Shown: one piece after another, positions 20,419-29,613 of the stretch
Position numbering within the stretch: the first letter of the stretch is position 1
How the letters are laid out: the number at the start of each line of letters is the position of its first letter
Assembly: GCF_000344785.1 (NCBI RefSeq)
Contig: NC_020506.1
Location: 248,001 to 312,000, forward strand
Reading direction: 5' to 3'
DNA from: Corynebacterium callunae DSM 20147
GTDB lineage: Bacteria; Actinomycetota; Actinomycetes; Mycobacteriales; Mycobacteriaceae
DNA: 64,000 nt
Notes under the pieces: model-generated
Told to the model about the DNA's origin: nothing
What the model saw: only the letters and a program-made list of their open reading frames with translations
Database searches by the model: none
Translations under genes and position numbers: made by a program

Positions 20419-21908
20419 TTTTCATCCTTTTTGCGGTCGGGATTGTGTACTGGGGTGGGGGCTGTTGTTGGGGCGGGGATTTCCAGCCCAAAAATGGAAC
20501 CCAAGCCAGGGGTGGAATTTACAAAGGCTGCGCCACCATGTGCCTGCGCGATTGCTTGGACAATGGATAGGCCCAGGCCAGCGCCGGATTTGTGGGTTGG
20601 ATCAGGGGTGCGGGGGCCGCGGGAAAAGCGATTAAATAGTGCCTGCTGCTGAGCCTCTTCAATGCCGGGGCCTTTATCGCGCACCCAAATTCGGAACACT
20701 CGCTGGGAATCTCTGCCGCGGAAATCGGAACCCAAATCAACGGCACCCTCGCTATAGCGCAAAGCATTGCCATAAAGCTCAAGAACAGCCTCAGTGATGC
20801 GCTCTTCATCAAGATCAACCACACCTTCAGCAGCATCAACCAGTGTTATGCGATCACTAATAGTGCGGGCTTTATCCTCAATATCAATGGTTAATTCAGT
20901 GACATCAGTGGGGGCGGGGTGGATGAATTTTCCAGAATCAGCCACTGCCAAAGTTAGGAGATCATTAACCATGCGCGCCATGCGATCCAGCTCCGTGGTG
21001 GCTAATTGAATGGAACGTGCTTGTTCCTCCGGAGTTGCAGTATCCATAAGCTCCAATTGCCCGCGCACCACCGTAATTGGAGTGCGGAGTTCGTGACCAG
21101 CATCATCTACAAATTGGCGTTGTTCCTTATAAGCGGCCTCAATCCGATCCAACATGGAATTAAAAGTGCTGGCCAATTGCGCAATTTCATCGCGGCCCTG
21201 CACCGGCACACGCCGGGTTAAATCAGAGTCATTAATCTCTGAAGCCACAACGCGCAGCTTGCGAATCGGTGCAATGATCTGGCCCGCAATAATCCAGGCA
21301 ATCAAAGTAGAAGCCAGTAATCCACCCAAACCAATCAAAATGAGCGTGCGGATATGAGAATCCACCTGCTCTTTATCCGATTCTGCAAAATAGGCAACCA
21401 AGAAAATACCCTCAGCGGAGTTGCCATCACTTAAGAAAGACACCTTTCCCCAATGAGTGGCGCCACGGGTGGGATCTGCAAAAACTCCAGAGTTGGCTGT
21501 TGAGCCGATAATTTCTTGGATGAGGGCTTCAGAATGTTCCAGGGGTGGTGGATGTGCACCATTAAGCTGCGAAAAATCTACCTGTACCAATTCTCCTGGG
21601 AAAATTCCGACGATGGCTTCACTTTCATCAGGAATTTGGCGGGAGAGATAAACCTCAATAAGACGGTGCGAGGACTCAAAGGCGCGGGCAGTGGTGGGAT
21701 CAATACCCTCGGCGCTAAAACGTCTAAACTCCTCAATTTCCTGCTCAACGGCAGCATTAGCAGTTTGGGTCGCCTCTGTATAGAGCACTGAACGGGTAAT
21801 TAAAACCACACTGCCAAGCGTGAGAAAAACCACTGCTGTCATCCACAAAACAATCCGCCAGCGCAGGGATGTGGGTGTTTTTCGGGTTCCGGGAATAGGA
21901 GAGCTCAT
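20415..21908 (-). CDS. cgtS8: two-component sensor histidine kinase
   Basis: 497 residues. One transmembrane helix at about 20-42, an extracytoplasmic sensor region of about 145 residues, a second helix at about 190-212, a HAMP linker, then HisKA with the phospho-acceptor in DDAGHELRTPITVVRG (about residue 271) and HATPase_c with N, G1 (KGPGIEE) and G2 (GAGLGLSIV) boxes. It is cotranscribed with the secreted protein gene upstream (6-base gap) and the regulator downstream (4-base overlap). The extracellular partner gene suggests an envelope signal; that is inference. Confidence 0.92.
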   Translation of the reverse strand: MSSPIPGTRKTPTSLRWRIVLWMTAVVFLTLGSVVLITRSVLYTEATQTANAAVEQEIEEFRRFSAEGIDPTTARAFESSHRLIEVYLSRQIPDESEAIVGIFPGELVQVDFSQLNGAHPPPLEHSEALIQEIIGSTANSGVFADPTRGATHWGKVSFLSDGNSAEGIFLVAYFAESDKEQVDSHIRTLILIGLGGLLASTLIAWIIAGQIIAPIRKLRVVASEINDSDLTRRVPVQGRDEIAQLASTFNSMLDRIEAAYKEQRQFVDDAGHELRTPITVVRGQLELMDTATPEEQARSIQLATTELDRMARMVNDLLTLAVADSGKFIHPAPTDVTELTIDIEDKARTISDRITLVDAAEGVVDLDEERITEAVLELYGNALRYSEGAVDLGSDFRGRDSQRVFRIWVRDKGPGIEEAQQQALFNRFSRGPRTPDPTHKSGAGLGLSIVQAIAQAHGGAAFVNSTPGLGSIFGLEIPAPTTAPTPVHNPDRKKDEK

Positions 21909-21914
21909 AGGTGC

Positions 21915-22334
21915 TTAGTCATCGTCTCCATCGTCGGCGTCACCATAATCGGAATCATCCCAGTCGTCGAGATCGTCTTCGCCATCATCCCAATCATCCT
22001 CATAATATTGATAATTTAAGGGCACTTGAGGCTTTGGCGTAGGTTGAGGTACCGAGGCCGGGGGGACTGCAGCTTGCTGCGGTGCCGGTGGTGGGGCTGG
22101 TGCCGGGATTGGAGGAACTGGGGGAGCGGCGGAACTTGGTGCAGCCAAGGCTGGGGCAGAGCTGCTGATGGGGGCAGCTGAACTCGGCGTAGTCGGGTTG
22201 AGCTTGATGGTTGCAGGCTCCGCATCCACCTTAGGAATTGAAGAATTATTGGCCAAAGCAGTACCACCAATTGCAACCAGCACCAACAACACCAAAATCG
22301 TCAGCAGCGGCGCAAAACGAGGCAGAGATTTCAT
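21915..22334 (-). CDS. secreted Pro/Ala-rich protein with acidic Asp-rich C-terminus
   Basis: 139 residues. A signal peptide or single anchor (about residues 8-30, ending ALA-NNS) is followed by a low-complexity Ala/Pro/Ser region (about 45-105) and a C-terminal tail of some 30 residues composed almost only of Asp, Glu, Gly, Trp and Tyr (repeats of DDWDD type). It has no recognised domain. The tail could bind cations. As first gene of the cgtSR8 operon it may be an accessory or target of the kinase. Low complexity means homology-based naming is unreliable. Confidence 0.7.
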   Translation of the reverse strand: MKSLPRFAPLLTILVLLVLVAIGGTALANNSSIPKVDAEPATIKLNPTTPSSAAPISSSAPALAAPSSAAPPVPPIPAPAPPPAPQQAAVPPASVPQPTPKPQVPLNYQYYEDDWDDGEDDLDDWDDSDYGDADDGDDD

Positions 22335-22538
22335 AGGGTGTGCTCCTTAAAAGTTCATGTGCCTTTAATTGTGCAAGCCCAAAATGAAATGAACATGAGA
22401 ACTTTTAAAAAATAAAAAAAGCGCTTTTCAACGCAAACCTCGCGTCGGAAACTACTGCTAGCTTCACAAACTTCTGCCAGCTTTAACCACTATGATCGAA
22501 CTTCTACTAAATGGTGCTTAATCATAAAAGGAAAGCCA

Positions 22539-23156
22539 TTGACAGATCAGCTGGTGACTTGGGTGGAAGCCCTCATGACAGCGCCTATTTATTACCCAAT
22601 TCTGGCGCTAGTTGTGATTATTGACAGTATTCTCCCGCTCATCCCCAGCGAGACAATTCTTTCGGTATCCGGAGCTTGGTCCGGTTCAAGTGGAATTCCC
22701 AATCTTTTGGGAATTATTACAGTGGCAACCCTAGCTGCAGTTGTTGGCGATAATCTGTGTTATTTCTTTGGCACCCGTTTGATCAAAATTGTTGATCAAA
22801 TCCCTGGTGATTCCGGCCGTGGCAAAGCCCTGATCTGGGCTCGGAAAAACCTTAATGAACGAGATGTTTCTACTATTATTATCGCCCGTTTTATACCCTG
22901 GGCCAGGTGGTTTGTCACCATCATCTTGGGTTCGGTGGGATATTCCTGGGGGCGCTTTGTGTTGTGGGATTCTATCGGCGCCTTTATTTGGGCAACTCAA
23001 GGTACTTTGCTGGGTTATCTTGGCGGTCGACTCTTCCAAGACCAGCCACTAATTGGGCTGTTATTGGGCGCGAGTTTAGGTATTACTTTTGGATTTCTCT
23101 TGCAGTGGCTTAACCGTGCGTGGGAGAAATCGCGAGCACAAAAAACTGTTGCATAA
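22539..23156 (+). CDS. DedA-family membrane protein
   Basis: 205 residues with about five hydrophobic segments. DedA (SNARE-associated/VTT) landmarks are the early PLIPSETIL segment (about residues 33-41, conserved acidic residue) and FIPWARWFVTIILGSVGYSWGRF (about residues 122-145, conserved Arg and Gly). The family are half-transporters or scramblases that recycle undecaprenyl phosphate and phospholipids; which substrate applies here cannot be read. TTG start at 22539 is backed by AAAGGAAAG eight bases upstream. Confidence 0.88.
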   Translation: MTDQLVTWVEALMTAPIYYPILALVVIIDSILPLIPSETILSVSGAWSGSSGIPNLLGIITVATLAAVVGDNLCYFFGTRLIKIVDQIPGDSGRGKALIWARKNLNERDVSTIIIARFIPWARWFVTIILGSVGYSWGRFVLWDSIGAFIWATQGTLLGYLGGRLFQDQPLIGLLLGASLGITFGFLLQWLNRAWEKSRAQKTVA

Positions 23157-23224
23157 TAACGAAACCGGCATGGTCTGCTTCCAATGCGCAGAAAATGCCG
23201 GTTATGTAATCCATCTTGGGAATT

Positions 23225-23301
23225 TGGTCGGGATAACAGGATTTGAACCTGCGACCTCGTCGTCCCGAACGACGCGCGCTACCAACCTGCGCCATATCCC
23301 G
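23225..23301 (-). tRNA. tRNA-Pro (anticodon CGG)
   Basis: Full cloverleaf on the minus strand: acceptor CGGGATA/TATCCCG, D-arm GCGCAGGTTGGTAGCGC, anticodon stem CGTCG/CGACG with loop TTCGGGA (anticodon CGG, reads CCG), T-loop GGTTCAAATCC. The 3' CCA is encoded (23225-23227). Confidence 0.95.
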
Positions 23302-23359
23302 GGTACGCAGATCACTATAGTCCTGCCCCGGATTATGGCCAAAACTGCAGGTCAAAAGC

Positions 23360-24277
23360 TTAACTTGGTTTTTCGGTGATTTTAAGCAGGGTGGCGCTAG
23401 GGCGGCAGAAGATTCTAAATGGCACAAATTTGGAGGTGCCTAAACCATTGGAAACATGCATCCACATATTCTCAAATTTGTGCAATCCATTGGCTCGTTT
23501 GCGGTCAATATTGCAGTTTGTCACAATCGCATGTCCACCTGGCAGGCAGAGCTGACCGCCATGAGTATGGCCGGAAAGTGAGAGCTGGTAGCCATCATCG
23601 GCAAACTTTTTAAGTACGCGTGGTTCAGGAGCGTGCAAGAGCGCCAAGCTGAGATCGGCATCTTGGTTGGGAGCTCCAGCAATGAGATCATATTTATCTA
23701 AGTCATGGTGCGGATCGTCAACACCAGCTGCGGCTAAACGCACTGAACCTACCTGGAATTCCAGGCGTTTGTGGGTGGCGTCTTGCCAGCCGCGTTCGAT
23801 AAAAGCAGCGCGCATGGATTCCCAAGGCAGATCGATATGGCTGACGGGGCGCTTTTTACCAAGTAGATATCCAAAAGGATTAACTGGCTTGGGGGCCCAA
23901 TAATCATTGGTTCCAAAAATAAACATGCCGGGGCGATCCAATAGTGGGCCGAGTGCGCGGAGGGTATCGGGGACAGCTTTTTTGTCGCTCAAGTTGTCGC
24001 CGGTATTGACCACCAGGTCTGGATTGAGGGAATCGAGGGCAGAGACCCAGGCCTTCTTAGTTTCTTGGCCAGGAATCATATGCAGATCAGAAATGTGCAG
24101 CAGGCGGAATTCTTTTTTGCCGCGCAAAGTTCCAGGCTCTAAAAGAGGCAAGGTCTGCGTCTTGAGCTCGAAGTTTCTTAATTCTGCATTGCCCCAGGCA
24201 GCGACTGCGACACCAGCTCCAGCGAGGCCAGCGAGGGTAAGGGCAAGGGTTTTGGCTTTAGCTAACACCTTATCCAC
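23360..24277 (-). CDS. metallophosphoesterase (YkuE-like)
   Basis: 305 residues. An N-terminal hydrophobic segment (about 8-28) anchors or exports the protein. The calcineurin-like fold is shown by HISDLH (about residue 60), VNTGDN (about 89), a GTND version of the usual GNHD (about 121), and SGHTHGGQ (about 235). These bind a dinuclear metal centre. Relatives include YkuE and UDP-diacylglucosamine-type hydrolases, but the substrate here is unknown. GTG 24277 is used. It is divergent from yqeY with only 18 bases between, so the promoters must overlap the coding ends. Confidence 0.85.
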   Translation of the reverse strand: MDKVLAKAKTLALTLAGLAGAGVAVAAWGNAELRNFELKTQTLPLLEPGTLRGKKEFRLLHISDLHMIPGQETKKAWVSALDSLNPDLVVNTGDNLSDKKAVPDTLRALGPLLDRPGMFIFGTNDYWAPKPVNPFGYLLGKKRPVSHIDLPWESMRAAFIERGWQDATHKRLEFQVGSVRLAAAGVDDPHHDLDKYDLIAGAPNQDADLSLALLHAPEPRVLKKFADDGYQLSLSGHTHGGQLCLPGGHAIVTNCNIDRKRANGLHKFENMWMHVSNGLGTSKFVPFRIFCRPSATLLKITEKPS

Positions 24278-24295
24278 ACTACCTGGGGAGTAACC

Positions 24296-24757
24296 TTGGC
24301 AAGCATGAGTGAACTAAAAGATAAAATCCGCGCGGACCTAACCGCTTCCATGAAGGCCCGCGACAAGGACACCACTGGCACCTTGCGCATGCTGCTTTCT
24401 GCACTGACGCAGGAAGAAACCACCGGAACCAAGCACGAGCTTAATGACGAAGAAGTTTTGAAGGTCATTGCTCGTGAGATCAAGAAGCGTCGCGAATCTG
24501 CCGATGTCTACGCCGAAAACGGTCGCCAGGAGCTTGCCGATGTTGAGCTTAAAGAGGCTGGCATCTTGGAGGCTTATCAGCCCACCCAGCTTGACGACGA
24601 AGAGCTAAATGCGCTTATCGACGACGCGATCGCTGAGGTTGGTGGCGAAGCCTCCATGAAGCAGATGGGTCAGATTATGAAGGCCGCAACTGCTAAGGCT
24701 GCTGGTCGAGTAGACGGAAAACGACTCTCCACCGCAGTGAAGAGCCGTTTGAACTAA
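24296..24757 (+). CDS. GatB/YqeY domain protein
   Basis: 153-residue soluble protein of the YqeY family, related to the tRNA-binding tail of amidotransferase subunit GatB. The N-terminal half is helical and charged; the C-terminal part has the conserved MKQMGQIMKAATAKAAGRVDGKRLS segment. Function is not established. TTG 24296 lies 5 bases after GGGGAG, better placed than the ATG at 24305; both are possible. Its stop overlaps that of the convergent PBP gene by four bases. Confidence 0.88.
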   Translation: MASMSELKDKIRADLTASMKARDKDTTGTLRMLLSALTQEETTGTKHELNDEEVLKVIAREIKKRRESADVYAENGRQELADVELKEAGILEAYQPTQLDDEELNALIDDAIAEVGGEASMKQMGQIMKAATAKAAGRVDGKRLSTAVKSRLN

Positions 24758-27144
24758 TTTCCGAGGAGCTGCCCGATCGCGTCATTGATGACGTCTTCGA
24801 TGGTAGTGCCACCCGTAGCAGGAGCCGCCGGAGCTGTGGTCGCCGGAGCATTATTAGTTGGCGCCGTTACTGCGGGAGCTGGGCTGGTCCCATCTGAAAT
24901 ATTCAAAATCACAGTGGCCCCGTCGACAAGCACTGCGTCCTGCGGGGTCGCACTGACCACGGTGCCACGTGCCTGACCAGTTCCGCTGGCGGTGCGCGTT
25001 GTTGCTTTGTACCCCTCGGCCTCCAGAGTGCGGCGCGCTGCTGCCTCGGTTTGGCCGACTACGCGGTTTAATAGCTCACCGGCACTGCCGAGTTTGAAGG
25101 CAGAGCTATTGGCGGGCAGGGTGCCCTGCTGCGCTGCTGGTACTGAAACGGCCATATCAAACCAGGTTTGGGCAGGCTCATTGCCACCAAAGAGGTTGCC
25201 ATCGCCGCACTGGCGCACTGGGCTAGAGCACAGATCTGCGGTGGTGGTGCCGTCATTGTAGATATAAGGCACAGCGGCAAAGTTGCTGTTAAAGCCCATA
25301 AATGAGGATGACTGATTGGACTCAGTGGTACCCGTCTTGGCCGCAGTTGGCAGCGTCCAACCGTATTGCTTAGCGGCGGTTGCTGCGGTACCGCTGATGA
25401 TGTCCTGGCTCATACCAACTGCCAAGGCCTGAGCGGTTTCAGGTTCAATGGCGCGTTCACAATCGGGGCGGTCAATATAAACCTCATTGCCATCGCGGTC
25501 GTGCACGCTGACAATTGGATTAGGCTCACACCACACGCCACCGGATGCGATAGTTGCAGCCACATTGGAGAGCTCCAGAGGATTAACCGCAGTTGGTCCC
25601 AAGGTGTAGGAACCAAGGTTGTGGTCTTTCATATAATCCGCGATGGAAGATTCGCCATCAAAGGAACCTGCATCGGTGTAGCTGCGCAAACCTAGCTTGA
25701 CGGAAAGATCAACTACGTTTGAGACGCCTACTTGCTCAATCAACTCCACAAAAGGAGTATTGGGGGATTTAGCCAAAGCTTCCTGCAAGGTCATCTGGGC
25801 AGGGTAAGTGCCCGCATTTTCCACACAATAGGTATTGGCTGGACAGTTATCGGCACCGCCCGTTCCCATGCCACGAGCTTCATAGCGAGTTGGAACCTGG
25901 AGCGTGGTATCCAATCCAGCGCCTTGCTGGATAGCTGCTGCAGCGGTGAAAATCTTAAAAATCGAACCTGCACCATTGCCCACCATGGAAGCAGTTTGAG
26001 ACAGCATGGTCTCGCCCGCATCGAGGTTGAGGCCGTAGTTGCGGGAGGATGTCATAGCCAAAATGTCATGGGACTGCTCGCCGGGCTTAATAACGTTAAC
26101 CACCTCAGCAACGCCTGGAGTGCTGGGATCAACATAGGTGGATACAGCACTGCGCGCCGCATCTTGTACCTGCGGATCCAGGGTGAGCTTGATGGTATAA
26201 GAATCCTTGGCCAACATATCCTGGGTAATGCCCTGCTCAGAGAGGTATTGCAGTGCGTAATCACAGAAGAATCCGCGGTCGCCGGCACCAATGCAACCAT
26301 TTGTTAGACCCTGTGGACTATCTAGCACCCCAAGTGGTTCTTGCTGGTAGGCAGCGGCTTCCTCGGGAGTGATGGTTCCGGTGCTAGCCATCGCGTCCAA
26401 CACCGTATTACGACGCTCAAAAACTGCATCGTGGTTGGTGTAGGGGTTGAGGTAGGAAGAGGACTGCACAATGCCAGCCAGCATTGCTGACTGTGGAATT
26501 GAAAGTTGTGCAGCTGGAATGCCAAAGTAGGTTTGAGCTGCGGATTCAATGCCGTAAGCACCATTGCCAAAAGGCACGATATTGAGATAGCGAGTGAGGA
26601 TCTCATCCTTGCTCAGTTTGTCATCCAAGGTGGATGCCATCTGCATTTCGCGCAATTTACGAGGAATAGAAGTTTCCACGGCCGCCGCTTGCTCAGCCTC
26701 ATCATCTGCTTCCACCAGCAGCAGGAAGTTCTTTACATATTGCTGATTAAGGGTAGACGCACCCTGCTCCACACCACCGGCAAAAAGGTTGGTGAGGATT
26801 GCGCGGCCAAATCCCTGGAGGTCAACGCCATCGTGCTCATAAAAGCGGCGGTCCTCAATAGAGACAATGGCATCTTTCATCGTCTGCGAGATCTGATCTC
26901 CGGTAACTTCAAAGCGCCTTTGTGCGTAAATATAAGCAATTGGCTGGTTGGTGGAGTCGGTGATGGTGGTGACACCGGGTCCACGACCGTCAGTGAGATC
27001 CGAAAGATTGGTTTGCATCGTATCTTCCGTGCGCGCTACGGCCACGCCAGAAATGCTGGCTAATGGCACGAGGGCTAAGGCGCCAAGGACGCCTGCAGCA
27101 ACAGTGGATGCAATGAGCTTCGACAGAGAATTTGTGATGGACAC
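24754..27144 (-). CDS. pbp1a: bifunctional class A penicillin-binding protein
   Basis: 796-residue peptidoglycan synthase. One N-terminal membrane helix (about 12-35); glycosyltransferase domain with SIEDRRFYEHDGVD (catalytic Glu, about residue 97) and GASTLNQQYVKN; transpeptidase domain with the SxxK active-site Ser in GSIFKIF (about residue 394), SPN (about 464) and KTGTT (about 605); a PASTA domain (about 690-755) and a Pro/Ala/Thr tail. It polymerises and cross-links cell-wall glycan outside the membrane. It corresponds to pbp1a (cg0336) of C. glutamicum and ponA2 of mycobacteria, adjacent to the WhiB4-type gene as there. GTG start. Confidence 0.95.
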   Translation of the reverse strand: MSITNSLSKLIASTVAAGVLGALALVPLASISGVAVARTEDTMQTNLSDLTDGRGPGVTTITDSTNQPIAYIYAQRRFEVTGDQISQTMKDAIVSIEDRRFYEHDGVDLQGFGRAILTNLFAGGVEQGASTLNQQYVKNFLLLVEADDEAEQAAAVETSIPRKLREMQMASTLDDKLSKDEILTRYLNIVPFGNGAYGIESAAQTYFGIPAAQLSIPQSAMLAGIVQSSSYLNPYTNHDAVFERRNTVLDAMASTGTITPEEAAAYQQEPLGVLDSPQGLTNGCIGAGDRGFFCDYALQYLSEQGITQDMLAKDSYTIKLTLDPQVQDAARSAVSTYVDPSTPGVAEVVNVIKPGEQSHDILAMTSSRNYGLNLDAGETMLSQTASMVGNGAGSIFKIFTAAAAIQQGAGLDTTLQVPTRYEARGMGTGGADNCPANTYCVENAGTYPAQMTLQEALAKSPNTPFVELIEQVGVSNVVDLSVKLGLRSYTDAGSFDGESSIADYMKDHNLGSYTLGPTAVNPLELSNVAATIASGGVWCEPNPIVSVHDRDGNEVYIDRPDCERAIEPETAQALAVGMSQDIISGTAATAAKQYGWTLPTAAKTGTTESNQSSSFMGFNSNFAAVPYIYNDGTTTADLCSSPVRQCGDGNLFGGNEPAQTWFDMAVSVPAAQQGTLPANSSAFKLGSAGELLNRVVGQTEAAARRTLEAEGYKATTRTASGTGQARGTVVSATPQDAVLVDGATVILNISDGTSPAPAVTAPTNNAPATTAPAAPATGGTTIEDVINDAIGQLLGN

Positions 27145-27449
27145 TCCAACAGCCTAGCGATTGGAATTACATTCGTGAACCCGAGTGGGTCAGTTTTGGG
27201 TTAGTTTTCAGTGCTGTGCGCAAGTCTTGGGAGCTCAGTGTGTGCTCTGTGAAGGTTGGCTGTATGGGATCACCTTTGCTTTCTAATGATGTGCGCAGGG
27301 CGAACCACATAGACCCAAGAGGGGGTAAATATATGTCCGTTAAAGAGGGCTTTTAGTAATTAGGTGTGACGTATTAGACACTGATTTGACCATGTGACTA
27401 CACTTACTAATGTATTTAGTGTTTAGCCGTGTCTACCGAGGAGATTGTC
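27145..27449. other. 305-bp divergent intergenic region pbp1a/whcA
   Basis: No convincing gene. It holds the divergent promoters: AT-rich TAATGTATTTAGTG just upstream of whcA, and partial GlxR/CRP-like half sites (GTGTGACGTATTAGACAC near 27364-27381, ATGTGACTACACTTAC near 27392-27407). A 30-codon ORF from 27264 has only a weak ribosome site and is not called. Confidence 0.4.
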
Positions 27450-27797
27450 ATGACGTCTGTTATTTCAGAACAGCGCAACAACACCTTTTCCAGGGATAAT
27501 ATCCAATCCTCAACTGTGGAGACGGAGCGCGGCGAGTGGATTACCCAGGCAAAGTGTCGCAACGGCGATCCCGATGCACTCTTTGTACGCGGTGCGGCAC
27601 AGCGCCGAGCAGCAGCGATTTGCCGGCACTGCCCAGTAGCCATGCAGTGCTGCGCCGATGCCTTGGATAACAAGGTGGAATTTGGTGTGTGGGGCGGTCT
27701 GACCGAACGTCAGCGCCGTGCCCTCCTGCGGAAAAACCCTCATATCACCAATTGGGCTGAGTACTTGGCTCAAGGCGGAGACATCCCGGCTGTCTAG
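27450..27797 (+). CDS. whcA: WhiB-family Fe-S regulator WhcA
   Basis: 115-residue WhiB protein. Cys36, Cys58, Cys61 and Cys67 form the CX21CX2CX5C ligand set for a [4Fe-4S] cluster, followed by the FGVWGGLTERQR turn and a basic RRALLRK stretch that contacts DNA. It is WhcA of C. glutamicum (a negative regulator of oxidative-stress genes, relieved by interaction with SpiA) and the counterpart of mycobacterial WhiB4; the roles are family knowledge. ATG 27450, with GAGGAG six bases upstream, is chosen over the in-frame GTG at 27429. Confidence 0.95.
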   Translation: MTSVISEQRNNTFSRDNIQSSTVETERGEWITQAKCRNGDPDALFVRGAAQRRAAAICRHCPVAMQCCADALDNKVEFGVWGGLTERQRRALLRKNPHITNWAEYLAQGGDIPAV

Positions 27798-27917
27798 TTC
27801 CTCGATACTGCAGTGTCTTAATAGAGGCGCTGTAGTATCGGGCGCGGGCGTGCATCGTGGGGCTGCTAGGGCATGAAAATCCCACTGTTGTGCCATGTCC
27901 CCGGTAGGATGTTCCCC

Positions 27918-28073
27918 ATGACTAAATGGGAATATGCCACCGTACCTTTGATTACTCACGCTACAAAACAAATCCTTGATACTTGGGGTGAAGATGGCTG
28001 GGAGCTCGTCTCTGTCATGCCAGGAATGAACCCAGAGAATCTGGTTGCTTATATGAAGCGCGAGGTGGCTTAA
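27918..28073 (+). CDS. small DUF4177-like protein
   Basis: 51-residue soluble protein beginning MTKWEYATVPL and ending in AYMKREVA, with the WEYxTVPL...GWELVSV pattern of DUF4177. It is located directly before the RidA gene (three bases between), as I recall for Rv3678A beside Rv3678c in M. tuberculosis, which argues for a real gene. ATG 27918 follows AGGA by 8 bases; the upstream in-frame ATG at 27873 would add 15 residues with no support. Function unknown. Confidence 0.8.
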   Translation: MTKWEYATVPLITHATKQILDTWGEDGWELVSVMPGMNPENLVAYMKREVA

Positions 28074-28076
28074 CTC

Positions 28077-28538
28077 ATGGCTACCACTTCTGAGCGTTTG
28101 GCTGAACTCGGCATTACATTGCCAACCGTGGCAGCTCCAGTTGCTGCCTATGTACCTGCAGTACAGGTAGGAAACCAGGTTTGGACCTCTGGCCAGCTTC
28201 CTTTCGTAGCAGGTCAGTTGCCTGCTACCGGCAAGGTAGGTGCTGAGGTTTCCCCTGAGGATGCAGCTGATTATGCGCGTACTGCTGCCTTGAATGCTTT
28301 GGCTGCCATCGATGCTCTCGTAGGCATCGACAACGTCACTCGCGTTTTGAAGATTGTTGGTTTTGTGGCTTCTAGCACTGATTTTGGTGGCCAGCCAGCA
28401 GTAATCAACGGCGCATCCAACCTCATGGTTGAGGTATTCGGCGAGGCTGGCGCGCATGCTCGCTCCGCCGTTGGCGTCGCAGAGCTACCCCTCAACTCCC
28501 CAGTCGAGGTTGAGGTTATCGTCGAGGTAGCTTCTTAA
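28077..28538 (+). CDS. RidA/YjgF/YER057c/UK114-family protein
   Basis: 153-residue RidA-fold protein. Segments VQVGNQVWTSGQLPFVAG (about residues 25-45) and the trimer-forming C-terminal GVAELPLNSPVEVEVIVEV are typical. It belongs to the larger, actinobacterial subgroup and lacks the canonical catalytic Arg in the exact RidA context, where GVAELPLN replaces the usual x-VxxLP. So deamination of reactive enamines/imines is possible but unproven. It is second gene of a small operon with the DUF4177 gene. Confidence 0.88.
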   Translation: MATTSERLAELGITLPTVAAPVAAYVPAVQVGNQVWTSGQLPFVAGQLPATGKVGAEVSPEDAADYARTAALNALAAIDALVGIDNVTRVLKIVGFVASSTDFGGQPAVINGASNLMVEVFGEAGAHARSAVGVAELPLNSPVEVEVIVEVAS

Positions 28539-28543
28539 AAGCG

Positions 28544-28556
28544 CGCTTTTCGACGC
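28544..28556 (+). repeat. copy of GCTTTTCGACG motif
   Basis: CGCTTTTCGACGC 5 bases after the RidA-family gene stop, preceded by AAAAGCG so that AAAAGCGCGCTTTT is itself palindromic. Confidence 0.6.
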
Positions 28557-28557
28557 A

Positions 28558-28595
28558 AAGATGCTGCTGATGGAGTCCATCGCAGCATCTTTTTT
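28558..28595 (+). terminator. intrinsic terminator after the RidA gene
   Basis: AAGATGCTGC/GCAGCATCTT stem with an inner GATGG/CCATC extension, followed by a TTTTTT run. Confidence 0.85.
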
Positions 28596-28692
28596 ATTGT
28601 CTGGAATAAATTAATGCACGCCTCAAAGCTTGTATCCAGCAATTTTCACCTTCAGTTCTACTAAATGTCCTATACCGGCTAAGCTGGACGTT

Positions 28693-29517
28693 ATGGAGCA
28701 TCCTGCTTACAGCCAATTGCGGCCGGTTACCCCGTCCGCATCTGTTGTTTTGTGCCCTAACCCAGGCTATAGCTCGCTGGAGGGCACCAATTCTTGGGTT
28801 ATCCGGGCACCTGAAGACCCCCGGAGCATCGTCATCGATCCAGGCCCCGAAGACGAGGGCCACCTTAATGTCTTGCACTCCAAGGCTGAAGAGGTTGGAT
28901 TGGTATTGTTGACTCACCGCCACCACGATCATGCTGATGGCGCACAACGTTTCCGCCAGCTCACTGGAGCACCAGTTCGCGCGATGGACCCTACCTACTG
29001 CGCACGCGGTGAGCAGCTGGTTGACGGCGAGATCATCACTATTGACGGTGTCACCCCACAGATCGAGGTTGTGGCCACACCAGGCCATACCCGTGATTCT
29101 GTGTCCTTCTTCATTTGGAGTGGTACTCCTCATGAATCCACCTTAGAGGGCATTGTCACCGGCGATACCATCGCTGGCCGCCACACCACAATGATCTCCG
29201 AAACCGATGGTGACTTGGGAGAATACCTAAACTCTCTCGCAATTTTGGAGCAGCGTGGCGCTGATGTCCCACTGCTTCCAGGCCACGGTCCTAATGGTGA
29301 AAACGTTGCGGCTTTTGCTCGCAAGTATATTGATCGTCGTGAACTTCGCCTTAACCAGATCCGCGAAGTTTGGGCTACCGAAGGCCGTGACATCTCCATG
29401 AAGCATCTAATTGATGCCATCTACGATGATGTTGATCCCGTTCTGCGTGGTGCTGCCGAGCAGTCCACCCATGTTGCTATCCGTTACCTCCAGGCGCAGG
29501 AAGCTGCGGCTTCTTAA
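28693..29517 (+). CDS. MBL-fold metallohydrolase (LACTB2-like)
   Basis: 274-residue metallo-beta-lactamase fold hydrolase. Metal ligands are seen in THRHHDHADG (about residues 75-84), the His of TPGHTRDS (about 135) and the Asp of VTGDTIAGR (about 156), with a late His in LPGHGPN (about 196). The C-terminal 60 residues form a helical winged-helix-like tail, as in LACTB2-type endoribonucleases and Rv3677c. Substrate unknown. ATG 28693 is the start that matches family N-termini; the TTG at 28630 lacks support. It converges on glxR. Confidence 0.88.
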   Translation: MEHPAYSQLRPVTPSASVVLCPNPGYSSLEGTNSWVIRAPEDPRSIVIDPGPEDEGHLNVLHSKAEEVGLVLLTHRHHDHADGAQRFRQLTGAPVRAMDPTYCARGEQLVDGEIITIDGVTPQIEVVATPGHTRDSVSFFIWSGTPHESTLEGIVTGDTIAGRHTTMISETDGDLGEYLNSLAILEQRGADVPLLPGHGPNGENVAAFARKYIDRRELRLNQIREVWATEGRDISMKHLIDAIYDDVDPVLRGAAEQSTHVAIRYLQAQEAAAS

Positions 29518-29544
29518 GAAATCACAAATCCAGGCTTTAAAGCC

Positions 29545-29593
29545 AATAAAGCGGCATGGCTTCAATAATTTATTGAAGCCATGCCGCTTTATT
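29545..29593. terminator. 24-bp perfect palindromic hairpin
   Basis: Arms 29545-29568 and 29570-29593 are perfect complements around one base. First of two hairpins between the converging MBL-hydrolase and glxR genes; probable bidirectional terminator. Confidence 0.75.
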
Positions 29594-29613
29594 AATCTTG
29601 ACATCTGTAGTGC

